Below are positions 11,672 through 21,974 of a stretch of 64,000 nucleotides of DNA, one piece after another. Source of the DNA: Macrobrachium rosenbergii (taxonomy: Eukaryota > Arthropoda > Malacostraca > Decapoda > Palaemonidae); contig NC_089744.1 in assembly GCF_040412425.1 (NCBI RefSeq), positions 41,608,599 to 41,672,598 on the forward strand, given 5' to 3'. Made by a program: the position numbers and the translations under genes. The stretch's first letter is position 1. Each line of letters begins with the position of its first letter. The notes below the pieces were generated by a model. That model was not told the DNA's origin. It was given only the letters and a program-made list of their open reading frames with translations, and searched no databases.

Positions 11672-11953
11672 GTTAGCCCTTCTTTGGCTGAGTCGGCTGA
11701 GCTTCAGACTGTCATTCGATGGGCCGGAGTTCAATTCCAGCGGCCGGCTGATGAAGAGTTAGAGGAATTTATTTCTGGTGATAGAAATTCATTTCTCACT
11801 ATACTGTGGTTCGGATTCCACAATAAGCTGTAGGTCCCGTTACTAAGTAACCAATTGGTTCTTAGCCACATGAAATAAGTCTAATCCTTCGGGCCAGCCC
11901 TAGGAGAGCTGTTAATCAGCTCAGTGGTCTGGTAAAACTAAGGTATACTTACT
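11672..11953 (+). mobile_element. tRNA-derived SINE with 14-bp target-site duplication
   Basis: The 282-bp insertion is bounded by direct repeats TTGTAAGACTTTGT at 11658-11671 and 11954-11967. Copy C has a single, near-identical target near 58825, which serves as an empty site. The 5' part holds a Pol III A-box-like TGGCTGAGTCGG (11685-11696) and a B-box-like GAGTTCAATTCC (11727-11738), as in tRNA-derived SINEs. The tail includes CCTTCGGGCCAGCCCTAGGA and ends with AAAACTAAGGTATACTTAC. A related tail occurs near 45930. Confidence 0.85.
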
Positions 11954-11999
11954 TTGTAAGACTTTGTCTTGAAGGTGTGTGACCAAGACAATTAGTACC

Positions 12000-12400
12000 T
12001 TCTCATCAACATCCTGAACTCAAGGCAGCCTTTTGGCCTTCCGAGAATTCGGGATGAGTTTTGCGACACTCAGTGGTTCTGTTGAACAACAAAACCACAG
12101 TAGTGGCATATGCCGACAAACAAGAGGGAATCTGTTTATTTCCTCCTGTTTCATCTGTCAACATTTGCAGGTACTTGAGTGGTTCTATAGCGCACTCGAT
12201 AGCTCAATTAGCCAGATACATTCCCAGTGGGTATGTATTGGTAGGCGAGCTCAGCTTCAGGTTTGAGTGATCGGGATGGAATGTGCTCTTCACTCTTTTC
12301 CCCACAAAGATTCATGAACAGACTGCTCGACTGAGAGATCCCTACGGTCTTTCTGTTGCCTCCCGGCACAACAAAGTCTGGAGGTAGGGCTTTCCCTACC
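12000..12400 (+). pseudogene. RNase H-like remnant of copy B pol
   Basis: Around 12015-12385 conceptual frames show the order typical of DIRS/gypsy-type RNase H: an ELKA helix motif, a hydrophobic strand ending in LNN, KTTVVAY, a KQEG loop, ARYIPSG, and further on RLRDP and SVASRHN. In functional enzymes the strand motif reads LxDNTTVVAY with a catalytic Asp; here an Asn stands there, and an in-frame stop precedes it. Copy C has the same remnant at 58880-59260. The reverse transcriptase that should precede it is absent. Confidence 0.6.
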
Positions 12401-12419
12401 TGGCCATCAGACGACATCC

Positions 12420-15060
12420 TGTGGGCCTGTAGGGGGGATCAGCTATTCCCCACTATCTTGAAGATATCTAGGAAGAGGAAGTCGAGGAAGAGAAGTCGCA
12501 TCGTCTTCTTCTGCTGCCACCTCCTCTCCTTTTTCCTCGGGTGCTTGCCCAGGGAAGGAAGGGATCTCTCATTGGCTCACCCCAGTCTCCGGACTCGGGG
12601 GCCGTCTCACAAACCTTGCTGAGATATTGTGATTCGGGAACCCAAGTGCATGAGTCTCCAAGATTTGCGTACTCAGAACCAGTTCTGGGAAGTCTTCTTC
12701 CAAGACTGGTGCTGTGTCTGCCTCTTCTCAGTCTTCTTCGGACACTCAAATAGAGGAGGCTCCCTTGGATCGTGTTCAACGCGATTAAGGAACTTCATCT
12801 TTAGGTACTTGGGTTTCGCCAAACATCAAGTTCCCAAATCTGGACTGAAGAGTCCGCTCCCCAGTCTGGTTCAGACACAGTATGAGAGAAGGTTTCAAAG
12901 CATTCGGGTGCTTCTTCGCCTCCTACCATTGCTTCTTCAGACACTCAACCAGGTTCCTGACCAAGTGCTTCCAACTTGAGAGTTCGAGCAATCAGGGATG
13001 CCGAGGAGGTCTCCTCCTCAGTCTTCTCTCAAGGAGGCTTTGGCCTCGAAGAAGACTGAGGCTCATTGTAGGGTGCAGACATTGCTGAAGACGGTATCCT
13101 CAGTACCCTTTAGGATACGTATTTTTGAATACATATCAGTCTTCTTCAGGGAACAGGAGACAACTTCTGTACTTGGCAGGTCTTCTTACGGGAACAGAGG
13201 ACAACTTCTCTATTTGCGGGACTTGGTAGTCTAGTTCAAGTTTGAGAAGCTCGACTCCACACTCGAGCAGAACACTTAGTGACCTGTCACGCTGGTGTTC
13301 GGTCTCAGTCCCATATTGGTAGTTTCAGTGAAGAATTCAGCTCAACAATAACTGCCATCCTTGTTCACCTGTCACCCTTGGATAACTGGGTCCTCAGGAA
13401 CGGTTTTCCATTGGTTCCCTTCAGTGGAGAATACAAGGATTCTTATCTCCAATAAAGGACTCTATTCATTTTCATTTCTTTGGGAAAGAAGTGAATCGAG
13501 AACTAGCCTACTGACTAGATGACAGGAGCTTTGTTGGATTGTCTCTGCACACTCCCCCTCTCTTCATACCTCTGTTCACAGGTACATCGACTGGGGGAAG
13601 AGGCGCACACCTGGAAGACTTGCTTCCTTCAGGTGAGCAGATTCAGCATGGCAAGCATCTCCACACCAATTTTTGAAACTCAGGACAGCTTTACTGGTTT
13701 TTCCAGAGACTCAAAATCTTGGTAAGCTGCTCTGCAGTACGGATGAGCATCAGTACCCCCTTCACCGCAAGAGTAACTTCTGTCAAGAAAAAAGGGTGAA
13801 ACAGGTTTTCCTCCAACTCCACAGGTTGACGATGCAAGTATACAAGTGGGCAGCTGCACACTCAGCAAGCTGTTAGTCAGGTACGTCCTGGGGCTTCAGA
13901 ACGTAACGGCAATCAAGGGATTTGGCCCTCTTCTCCAGACACTTCGTAAGATTTCCCAATCTTTGGAGACTCCCTTCAGTAATCATCAGAAGATGTCAAT
14001 GTACTGTGCAATCATTCGCTTCCTCGGTCTCTGGTAGAACGTCTCCCAACCCATGGAACAATCTTCAAGCCTCAGAAGAGGCAAGGGATCTCTCAGTTGC
14101 TTCTCCCTGTCTACGGACGTTTGAATCATGGTACGGGGCTCTTCGGAACCCTGTGCCGTAAGAGCAACAGAGGCACGGGTCTCCATGGGCACCGGTGAAG
14201 AACCTTCTGCCAGTGCACAGGAGTCCTCGGATCTGTGTGTATTGGTGACCACAGATGTACAGGTTCCACGGAATCCCGTGCCAAAGGATTTTCAGGTGCA
14301 TAGTTCTTCCAGACACCAGAGTCACCAGAGGTTGACTGGGTTCTGATAAGACTTCTGTGTCACCAATCTCTGCCTCAGGAATCTTTTCCTTGGACAGGTT
14401 AAGGTTCTTCTGCCGCTGCACGGGGTTCCATGGACTTCCATGACACCAGTAAGGTCCTGGGTCATCAGACCAGGGCCCGACTTACGAGAGATTGAAGGTC
14501 CAACGCTGAAGTGCTACCTCACCCCTGGCATTTTCTTGCATGGGAATGGTGCCAGGGTCCCAGACAGGTGATGCAAACCCACAGGTAAGCTCACCTGGGT
14601 AGGAGGTCTCCTGCTTTGTCTTCCTGTCTCTGGAGGCCTAGGTCTCCAGCCAGACTATGGCACTCGAGGAGATGCGGTTCTGTCATGCTCGAGTTCGTCC
14701 TGGAACTCATAGCAAGACTTTCGAGTCATTCAGTCCCATCTCGAACTGGTTAGTAATACTACTGTTTCCGGTTAGAGTGCCTCAGTACTACCTCCAAGAG
14801 GACTCGATCTCTCAGCCTGACTGTTGATGACTCTTCTTTAGTACTTTTTTGACCAAGAAAGTAGTGTTCATACATGCTTTCTTTCTAACCTCGTGAGGCT
14901 AGCGAACGAGCATTCTCCTCGGTCAGCATGTGGCTATGAGTTTGCTCCAAGTACCTCGCGAGGATAGGGACACTGGTCCGTGCCTTGCACTCCGGAAGAA
15001 CCCGTCGGTTTTTCAGGTATTAAGACAGAAAGTGGCGTAGGCTGTCCACTCTCACATCTT
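12420..15060 (+). pseudogene. Second gag-like stretch of copy B, chimeric with another family
   Basis: After the RNase H remnant the sequence leaves collinearity with copy C and enters Ser-rich, CTTCTTC-rich sequence that repeats the style of a gag region (GGATCTCTCATTGGCTCACC at 12563, and again GGATCTCTCAGTTGCTTCTC at 14089). Frames are short and interrupted. It is probably material from a related element acquired by recombination or nested insertion. No catalytic domain is seen. From about 15060 homology to copy C (60290 onward) resumes. Confidence 0.35.
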
Positions 15061-15491
15061 TCTACCTTCAGGACATTGTCCACAGGTCTTGGGACTCATT
15101 TTCCTTGAGCCCTGTGGCGGCTGCTCAACAAGTTTCTGTATCTTGCCCAGATCCCATTGTGGACAGTTTGCATCTCGCCCAAGGTGTTCGATGGCAAAGA
15201 GCGGACTGGCTCCCTCCCTTCTCTCTTTTTTCTCTCCTCTCTTACAGAGAGAGTTTAGTTGCCTTCTGTCACTTGCTGGTCAGGCGGGTCATGCAGGCGA
15301 GCCTACATAACTGAGCACCCTGTCTATAATCTTAGTTAGATTAATTGATGCAAGCCCTCCCCTCTCTCTAGCAAGGGTAGAGAGGGGCTGACGATAAAAC
15401 AAACCCTTCAGTTATCCCTGGTTTTATTGTCTCCAGCGCTCTGGGTTCATCCAAGCCTTTTTCGAAGCAATGTTGCTACATGCACACATTA

Positions 15492-15824
15492 CAGTGGACC
15501 CCTGCCTATTCACGGTTCCAGATTCGCGGCTTCACCTATTTGAAACGTATATACACATTATTCACAGAAAATTTGCCTATTCGCAGTATTTTTCATAGAG
15601 AAATCTTCACCGATTGCTGTATTTTCATATTTTTGAGACTAAGCATTTTTTGTGTTAAAACTATTAAAATACTCAGGTATAAGTGTTTTTAGAGGGTTTT
15701 TTTGGTTTGAACTATCAAAAAAGGCACTTGTAAGCATTTTTAGAGGGATGTTAAGTATTCTTGGATTTTAGCTATTCGCAGGGGGTTGCGGTACGCATCC
15801 CCTGTGAATACCGGGGATCGACTG
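15492..15824. mobile_element. MITE, 333 bp, TA target duplication (family M1)
   Basis: It begins CAGTGGACCCCTGCC at 15492 and ends with the imperfect inverse GGGGATCGACTG at 15824, flanked by TA on both sides. The interior matches 27247-27609 and 53475-53775 (for example AAAACTATTAAAATACTCAG, GCTATTCGCAGGGG). Size, TA duplication and CAG start suit a pogo/Tigger-derived MITE; no coding capacity. Confidence 0.85.
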
Positions 15825-15984
15825 TAATTCGAAAAGTCCAGAAGTCTGATGTGAACACAGTCATTCACACTTCTGTTCAACTCGTCAGAGGCTGGTCTCT
15901 TTCCTTTGATCTTGCATGACCAGGAAGGGGTCCCAGGGGAGGCGAACTCCTGTCAGTTTAGAAACTTACTCAGAATCCTCCCTC

Positions 15985-16320
15985 CAAGAAGTAAGTCTTC
16001 ATATTGTACAGGACCGATGGTTTGTATATTGTGTAGGAACAAATGACAAATTTTTTAAGTATTTTGAATTTTTCCCAACTATACAAACCTGAGGTCCTTG
16101 ACAATTTTATGCCCACTTCAGCCACCCCCCATTCTGCTTCCTGGGCCAAAAGGCAAAGTGAGTGCATACCGACTGTGTTGGCAGGATCCCCACCTGTAGT
16201 TGGTAGTTGACTACATGCTTCACTACCTTGTTTAAGGTGAACGGCCATTTTCCAGCTGCGCTGAAGTAATTCCTATTGAAAAGGACTTCAGGTTTGTATA
16301 GTAAGGAAAAATCAAATTAC
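15985..16320 (+). repeat. Internal complementary region and 3' inverted repeat of copy B
   Basis: 15985-16085 reads GGACCGATGGTTTGTATATT followed by GTGTAGGAACAAA, the inverse of the left terminus at 5560-5590, then AATTTTTCCCAACTATACAA, the inverse of the right terminus near 16290. 16085-16320 is the inverted partner of 5545-5720. The order, complementary region then terminal repeat, is that of DIRS elements. Confidence 0.75.
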
Positions 16321-16497
16321 TTTAAAAATTTGTAATTTTTTATTATTTAGTGTGTGGTGCTTTTTGTTGATAAAATTTTTTTTATGTATGTATGTTTGGG
16401 AGAAATGTTTTAATTGATGTGACAGTGACTATGATTAAGATGATTTAATTACAGTATTTTATTGTTAGCATTGATGCATTTACATTCTTATTTTCAG

Positions 16498-16599
16498 AGT
16501 ATGAAGCCACGCACTGGGGTATTTTGCATATCAATAAATGAAGCCAGGGAGACTACAGATTTAGAGATGCCTGACCTTAGAAACACATTTGTGATAAAA
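16498..16599 (+). CDS. SH2B/Lnk-type adaptor: PH-domain exon (internal)
   Basis: This 102-bp exon follows the acceptor TTATTTTCAG (ending 16497) and is followed by the donor GTAAGT (16600). Read in phase 0 it gives 34 residues. The central motif TTDLEMPDLRNTFVIK matches the hallmark segment of the PH domain of SH2B-family adaptors (SH2B1-3 of vertebrates, Lnk of insects), where a TALEMPDRENTFV-type sequence lies on the strands before the C-terminal helix. These proteins bind phosphotyrosine through an SH2 domain and link insulin-receptor and JAK signalling at the membrane. The exon continues in phase 0 with 36030-36133. The earlier PH exon and the start codon lie outside what can be recognised here. 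It is the only clearly host-derived coding region besides its partner exon. Confidence 0.75.
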
Positions 16600-16605
16600 G
16601 TAAGT

Positions 16606-18072
16606 GGGCTATGTTTATTTGTTAATTAACATTACTGTAAAGTAAGTGATTGTGTTGCTGATAAGGATCAGAACCTTAATTTACTTATATATAAGCTGTG
16701 TTTTCTCATAATTATATGTACTTTTACTTGCCAGCCTGGGCTTTGGCAACGGAATACTATAAAATGGCTGACAGTAATACAAAAAACTGATAAAGAATGA
16801 AAAAAGAGGGAATACTAACCTTGATTTTCCCTTCGTCAAGTTTCTGTAAGGCGTAATTATACACAGTTAACGATTAACTACATTTACTTTACTTAAATAA
16901 TAACAATAGTTCACAAAAGATTTATACAGTTGGTACATGTGTTAATACAATATATGAAAGGAAATAATGAATATTCGGCGATGCAGTAGAGGTAAAAATC
17001 CTGTCTCATCACTCATGGAGCACAGACGGGTGATGGTGTACAAGCTGAGATAGGCCTGCATCATCCACGATAAACATCCCTCTGAAAGAGAGACGTGCAA
17101 AAAACTCACAACAATATCACACCCGAATGCTTAAAGATTGCTCTAGCCAATCGAATGGCACATGGACTGCACAGCCAAAAGACACTTTACTAGAATGGTT
17201 CTTAATCTGAACTAAATAAGCATGCAAACGGTGGGAGACTTTGACATCGAAGAGAGGTGTCGGGTCCAAGGCAGGACTTACAGTGACAAAGGGAGAGAGA
17301 GATGCAAGTGGGAGACCACAGGGGAATTCGGGAAGGTTTCTTGATAAAAAGTAAGGAAGAATAGGATATAGTCGAAGGAAAATCGGCCGCCGAATTCCCT
17401 TGTACGTTTTAGACTTACTGTGGGCATCCAAAATGATCACTCCTTTATGAGTTGGGGCCCCGGAATTGGTGTCAGGTGGCACGAGGCAAATGGCAGCCGC
17501 TGTGAGGTAGGGATGGAATATATGTTTGCTCGAAATGGTTCCTAGTAGCAGAATGACTCCTGGGCCGTGTTTCTCTGGACTGGGCAGGGGTTGCCTCAGG
17601 GCAACTTTCACAAGATGGCAGTGGCTGCACCCATAAGCCTAAAAGTACAGAGATACAGCAGCACAGAGAGTGGGTAAAAGGATGGGTTATTAAGAGAGGA
17701 TTCCTGGATTGGACACCATTACACTCCCATGGCACTGGTCGGCCATCTTTTGTGAGTTCAGTCACTAGGTTAAGCCCAGTGCCTATAAGAAATACCTGTA
17801 CTTTGACTGGTAAATGAAGACCTTTTTCAAACCAACTTGCATTTTGAAGTGCCATGGTTTTGCATTTGATCTGTTTACATTATTTTTCATTCATTGTTGA
17901 CCTTTTACATCCAAAATAATTGGCAAAAGGATGAGGAAAGTCATTGAAATTGAAGGTGATTTAAATATGTCAAAATTTTAAAATATAGTGGTATTACAAA
18001 TGGAGTATTTTTTGTGACAGTTTTCTTCCAACTGACACAAAACTTCTTGAACATCTTGTTTTTGAACAAAAA
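16606..18072. other. Intron sequence without recognised features
   Basis: No exon, repeat family of this window, or convincing protein is seen. Minus-strand frames of 164 and 127 codons at 17117-17611 and 17472-17855 have no recognisable domain and overlap each other, so they are not called. Confidence 0.4.
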
Positions 18073-18092
18073 TTCTAGAATTTATGTATAGT
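18073..18092 (+). repeat. Left copy of 20-bp direct repeat flanking DIRS copy 1
   Basis: TTCTAGAATTTATGTATAGT, ending seven bases before the element. Its partner at 26663-26682 differs by one base and directly abuts the other end. It looks like a target-site duplication, which DIRS elements normally lack. Confidence 0.75.
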
Positions 18093-18099
18093 TCAAAAA

Positions 18100-18585
18100 A
18101 GGGATTTTAACAAAGGAAAAATCTATTTCTGAGGGAGGCCCTGTGTCACCCGGTGAAATTCCTATTAAGCACGAATTTCTAGGTATAGATATTGCTAAAT
18201 ATACCAGAGAAAAAAGCTATCAGGAAATGCTGGGGTTACTACCCCCAGATCGAACATCTATATGAAATAGACGTCGGTATAGATAAGGGTGAGTGATTGT
18301 TGCCACTGCCACAGGACTGCACTCTGTAGATATCCCAATGACAAAACCCCGGAACGTGAGGAGCCGATCTAACGCCCGCACTCACCTGCCCGCCAACCGA
18401 CGACCCCAGCGCCATCTGTACTCATTCCAGGCTAGCACCCCCCACAAGCTTGGTATGCCTACTCGGGGAGGGAAATCTAGACCCTGGGAGGGTCACCGGG
18501 TGACACAGGGCCTCCCTCAGAAATAGATTTTTCCTTTGTCAAAATCCCTTTTCTGAGCTCGTCCCTGTGTCAGCCGGTGAAATCA
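18100..18585 (-). repeat. 3' inverted repeat and internal complementary region of copy 1
   Basis: The terminal repeat runs from GGGATTTTAACAAAGG (18101) to about 18435 and is inverted relative to 26345-26662. Shared blocks include TATACCAGAGAAAAAAGCTA-type sequence, GACGTCGGTATAGATAAGGG, CAAAACCCCGGAACGTGAGG and CGACCCCAGCGCCATC. From 18490, GTCACCGGGTGACACAGGGC through TTGTCAAAATCCC is the inverse of the left terminus, and TTCTGAGCTCGTCCCTGTGT is the inverse of the right terminus. Confidence 0.9.
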
Positions 18586-19035
18586 TGACAGAGAATCATA
18601 CTAAGCTTTGGTGAAAGTCTAAAAGGAGCGAATAGTTAGCTGGACATGTATAAAAACACTATTACTGAAAATAGTTTTAATTATCCCTCAAAACATGATT
18701 AAATACCAAAGGTATAGGCAGATAAACTGAGTTATAACTAGGGATACAATTAATATCACAGTAAAGGACATGAGAAACAACTATGTACATAAATAATACT
18801 ATAATGGGAAGGTACTAAGACTAATAAACGACAGAAAATTTATAAAGGTACCTCCGGCTTAAAACTAAATTACAGTAAACATAACATGCCGCAAACTTAA
18901 AAACTAACACCGCAAAATTGTACATCATAATATGAGGAGCCAGGCTGTGAAGCATGTCTGGTCCAGGAGAAAATGGCAGGGCAAGTAAATGAGGCAGGCA
19001 GGCGGGGGGGGAGAGGATAGGGATTAAAGGTTAAT
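18586..19035. other. 3' non-coding part of DIRS copy 1
   Basis: AT-rich sequence between the complementary region and the recombinase. It is alignable in outline with 38126-38690 of copy 2 (both end in GCAAATGAGG..GGCGGG), but nothing coding is seen. Confidence 0.5.
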
Positions 19036-19852
19036 TTAAGGTGGAGGGACAATGCCCCCTACAGCCATCGCAGGGAACTTCAGAGCTTCCAGTGATTTCA
19101 GATAGTGGCGTTTGAACACTGATGGAGATTTCCAGCCCGTATACTTCTTAAGCTCATCAAAATTCATAGTATGAAAATAATTAGTGGAGGTAGCCACTGC
19201 TCGGATATCATGAACCTTAGGGACTGAATCCTGATTAGCTTGCTTAATGAAGTACAGAATTTGTTGTCTGATAGCCTTTAAAGAAAGCGTTCCTCCTTTT
19301 TCCCTGATAAAAAGAGGACCAGACAAACACTGAGAAGTTCTCCGTAAATAGGCCCTCAAGGTAGCGACTGGGCATAAAGACAGGTCTTGTGGAAGAGGAA
19401 CAACCTTCCAGGGGGACCACCTATCCTCAGGGTCTTCATTTTTTGCTAAGAACCTTTGATCTGGGGAAAGCAGAACTTCTCCTGACGGGAGAAAATCCAC
19501 GATTCGCACCTCTAGAGAGAGCAGACAGTTCTGATATTCTGGCACCTGAAGCTAGACTAATTAGGAACAACGTCTTCCTTAACAGATTCAAATAAGAACA
19601 TTGATCGTTATTAGTTTCTGAGGCTAATTTTAGAACATCGTTAAGAAACCAGGAAACCGTATGTGGACGGGTCGCTGGTCTCAAACGAGCGCATGCTCTG
19701 GGAATGGATGAAAAATATGAATCTGTTAAATCAATCTTAAAGCCATGCAAAAACACCTTTTTCAAAGCTGATTTTGCTGTGGTAATGGTGGCCGGAGCCA
19801 GACCTTTTTCAGACAGTGATCTAAAGAATGATATTGCTAAATTGGTGGTCAT
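19036..19852 (-). pseudogene. Tyrosine recombinase of DIRS copy 1 (one frameshift)
   Basis: Two overlapping minus-strand frames (19436-19852 and 19036-19545) together give one phage-integrase-type recombinase. The N-terminal part has a core-binding-like helical stretch. The motif SLASGARISELSAL contains the first catalytic Arg. The C-terminal part has HDIRAVATS, the His-x-x-Arg box, then YTGWKSPSVFKRHYLK, where the Tyr of HYLK is the likely nucleophile. The frame change falls between ELSALSRG and the strand FLPSGEVLLSP (about 19520-19545). Copy 2 is open across this point but broken elsewhere, so the shared ancestor had an intact gene. The enzyme would insert circular element DNA in the nucleus. 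It overlaps no other gene and sits at the 3' end as expected. Confidence 0.85.
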
Positions 19853-19995
19853 GACTTGACTTCAGATTCCTTCAAAAAAGATGCTAACTTTTTAACTGCT
19901 GAATCATACTGTCTGAGGGTAGAATCTCTTTTATCTGATTCCAGAAACAGAGTATTAACGGGATCAATATCCGCACCTCTCTGAGCTGGCGAATT

Positions 19996-21974
19996 TCATA
20001 AAGTCCATAAAGCCAGGGCATTCAGAATTCTTGAGGAAGCTGACACAGTCCGTGTTTGCACTACTTGAGTCAGCTGTGGCTTGGGTATTTGATGACACCG
20101 TAGTTTGAGCTCCAGAAGAAGAGGGAACCAATTGCTCTTCGGCCAGTTGGGAGCTACCAGGGCCACTTGACCTTTGAATGACCTGAGCTTGTGCAACACT
20201 TCATCAGCAGGTTTATTGGCGGGAATAGATAGATTTTCTGCCATTTGTTCCAGTCCACTGACATTGCGTCCGTAGCGTGAGCTTGAGGATCCAGGTTGGG
20301 AGCAACATAACAAGGGAGTTTGTGATTGCTCTCCGTGGCAAACAAGTCCACCTGAAGGCCCGGAACCTGACGGCATATCCATCTGAAAGAAGCTACGTCC
20401 AGGGACCATTCTGACTCCAGCGGAGTTGCCCTGGACAGGGAGTCTGCAATGACATTCCGGACTCCTGCTAGATGGGTAGCTGATAGGTGCCAGGCGTGCT
20501 TCTCTGCCAGGGAGAAAATGGCTATCATCACTTGGTTTATCCGACTCGATTTGGAACCCCCTGTTTATGCAATGTATCACTACTGCGCTGTCCAGCACCA
20601 GCCTGATATGAATCTGGTTGGTGGGGCAAAGTTTTTCAGAATTAGAAACACTGCCATTGCCTCCAAAATGTTTATGTGGAATTGACGGAACAGTGTGGAC
20701 CATGTACCCTGTACCTTTTCTTTTGGTGAGTACCCTCCCCAGCCACTTAATGAAGCGTCTGTGTGGATTATTAGAGCTGGGGAAGGGAACTGAAGGGGAA
20801 CTGACTTCGAAAGACCCTTTACTGTGGACCACGGCCGGAGTCTTTTCCTCAGCACCGGAGGAATTAAAGATACCTTGTCCCTGAGCTTGACATTGGCTCG
20901 TCTCCGCCACACTCTGTTTATGTCTTTCAGTTTTGCTTTTAGGAGCCGGTCTGTTACGGATGCGAAATGAAGAGAACCCAGGATTCTTTCTTGCGTTCTG
21001 CGAGAGGCTTTCCTGCCTTTGAGGAATTGCCTGGTGGCTTTGGCTATTTCTCTCCGTTTGGCTGGCGGAATAGACAGCTTGTGCGAGACCAGATCCCATT
21101 GGATACCCAGCCACTGAAATCGAGCCTCCGGAGTTAGGCGGGACTTCGCCCTGTTTATCTGAAAGCCTAGGGATTCCAGAAACTCGATCACCATGGCCGT
21201 AGCTCTCCGGCACTCCCCGGCGTTGGATGCCCAAATTATCCAATCGTCCAGGTATGCGGCCAGCGATATCCCCCTCGACCGTAACTGCTGCACTACCATG
21301 TCCGCCAGCTTCGTGAAAATTCCGGGTGCTATGTTGAGCCCGAATGGCATGACCCTGAAGGAGTAGGCTTGTTTCCCCAGTCTGAAACCTAGGAAGGAGA
21401 GAAGTTCCGGCGCAATCGGGACGTGATAATATGCGTCTGAAAGATCTATAGAGGTGGTGATGGCTCCATGAGGAAGTAGAGTCCGCACCTGCGCAATTGT
21501 AAGCATGCGAAATTTGTCGCATTGTATGTAAAGATTGAGACGCGATAGATCCAAGATTACCCTTTGTTGACTGGAGTCTTTCTTGGGAACACTGAACAGC
21601 CTGCCTTGAAATTTCAGGTGTCTCACTTTCTTTATGGCCCTCTTTTGGAGTAATTCCGCCGCAAAGTCCCGCAGAGCTTTGGAAGACGGTTGATGAAATC
21701 TGATCAGAGGGGGAGGGCCCTTGATCCAACTCCACCCCAAACCTTTGGAGACTATACTGTGGGCCCACGGACTGAAGGTCCACTGGTCCCTGAACAGGTG
21801 AAGTCTGCCGCCCACCTGATTGGTCTCACTGGGAAGGTGCAGGTTTGCCTCCTCTACCTCAGCCTCCTCTCCCCCGGGAGAGGGATCACACAGCAGCCTT
21901 GCCTCTGAAGGAGGCCCTTGCTCTGCTCCCCCTTGCGCCCCTGTAAAGGCCTCGAAACGACCCCTGGTCCTCAT
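19996..21974 (-). pseudogene. Reverse transcriptase/RNase H and C-terminal region of DIRS copy 1
   Basis: The RT frame runs from 21974 to 20580. RT motifs in order: RVILDLSRLN, TTSIDLSDAYYHVP (motif A, catalytic Asp intact), FRVMPFGLNIAP, AAYLDDWI (motif C, both Asp intact). RNase H follows with HTDASLSGWGGY and EAMAVFL. The next strand, HIRLVLDSAVV, lies one base back in another frame (about 20640), and the frame returns near 20555 after HCINRG. From 20531 to 20154 a frame continues with LAGVRNVIADSLSR, VDLFATESN and LPCYVAPNLDPQ, the C-terminal domain typical of DIRS pol, followed by a last shift into LHKLRSFKG to 19996. RT catalytic residues are all present. Upstream it overlaps the end of gag by about 90 bases in a different frame. 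A 595-codon frame on the same strand is a shadow, except where it carries the shifted pieces. Confidence 0.88.

Larger units (their letters stand above)
5545..16320 (+). mobile_element. RT-less DIRS-like retrotransposon, copy B, with nested insertions
   Basis: The left end (5545-5720) and the right end (16085-16320) are inverted copies: both contain, in opposite orientation, a TATACAAACC motif, AAGTAATTCC-type sequence, and CCGTTTAA next to AACAAGGTGG. Just inside the right end (15985-16085) lies the reverse complement of the left terminus followed by that of the right terminus. This is the internal complementary region that defines DIRS elements. The body holds a leader intron, a Ser-rich gag-like region, an RNase H remnant and more gag-like sequence, but no reverse transcriptase core and no recognisable recombinase. 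Later insertions are a 1.4-kb DNA transposon, a SINE and a MITE. It must have moved in trans, if it moved in this form. Confidence 0.7.

Noticed and set aside
11672..11750. Possible tRNA gene
   Set aside because: Pol III boxes belong to a SINE head; the sequence cannot fold as a full tRNA and has target-site duplications.
17117..17855. Minus-strand frames of 164 and 127 codons in the host intron
   Set aside because: No recognisable domain, mutually overlapping, no splice-bounded exon structure; most likely chance.
19996..21783. 595-codon minus-strand frame overlapping the RT of DIRS copy 1
   Set aside because: Shadow frame over most of its length. Only its short parts around 20555-20640 and 19996-20200 carry true pol sequence shifted in from the RT frame. 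The 419-codon frame at 40164-41423 is the same case in copy 2.
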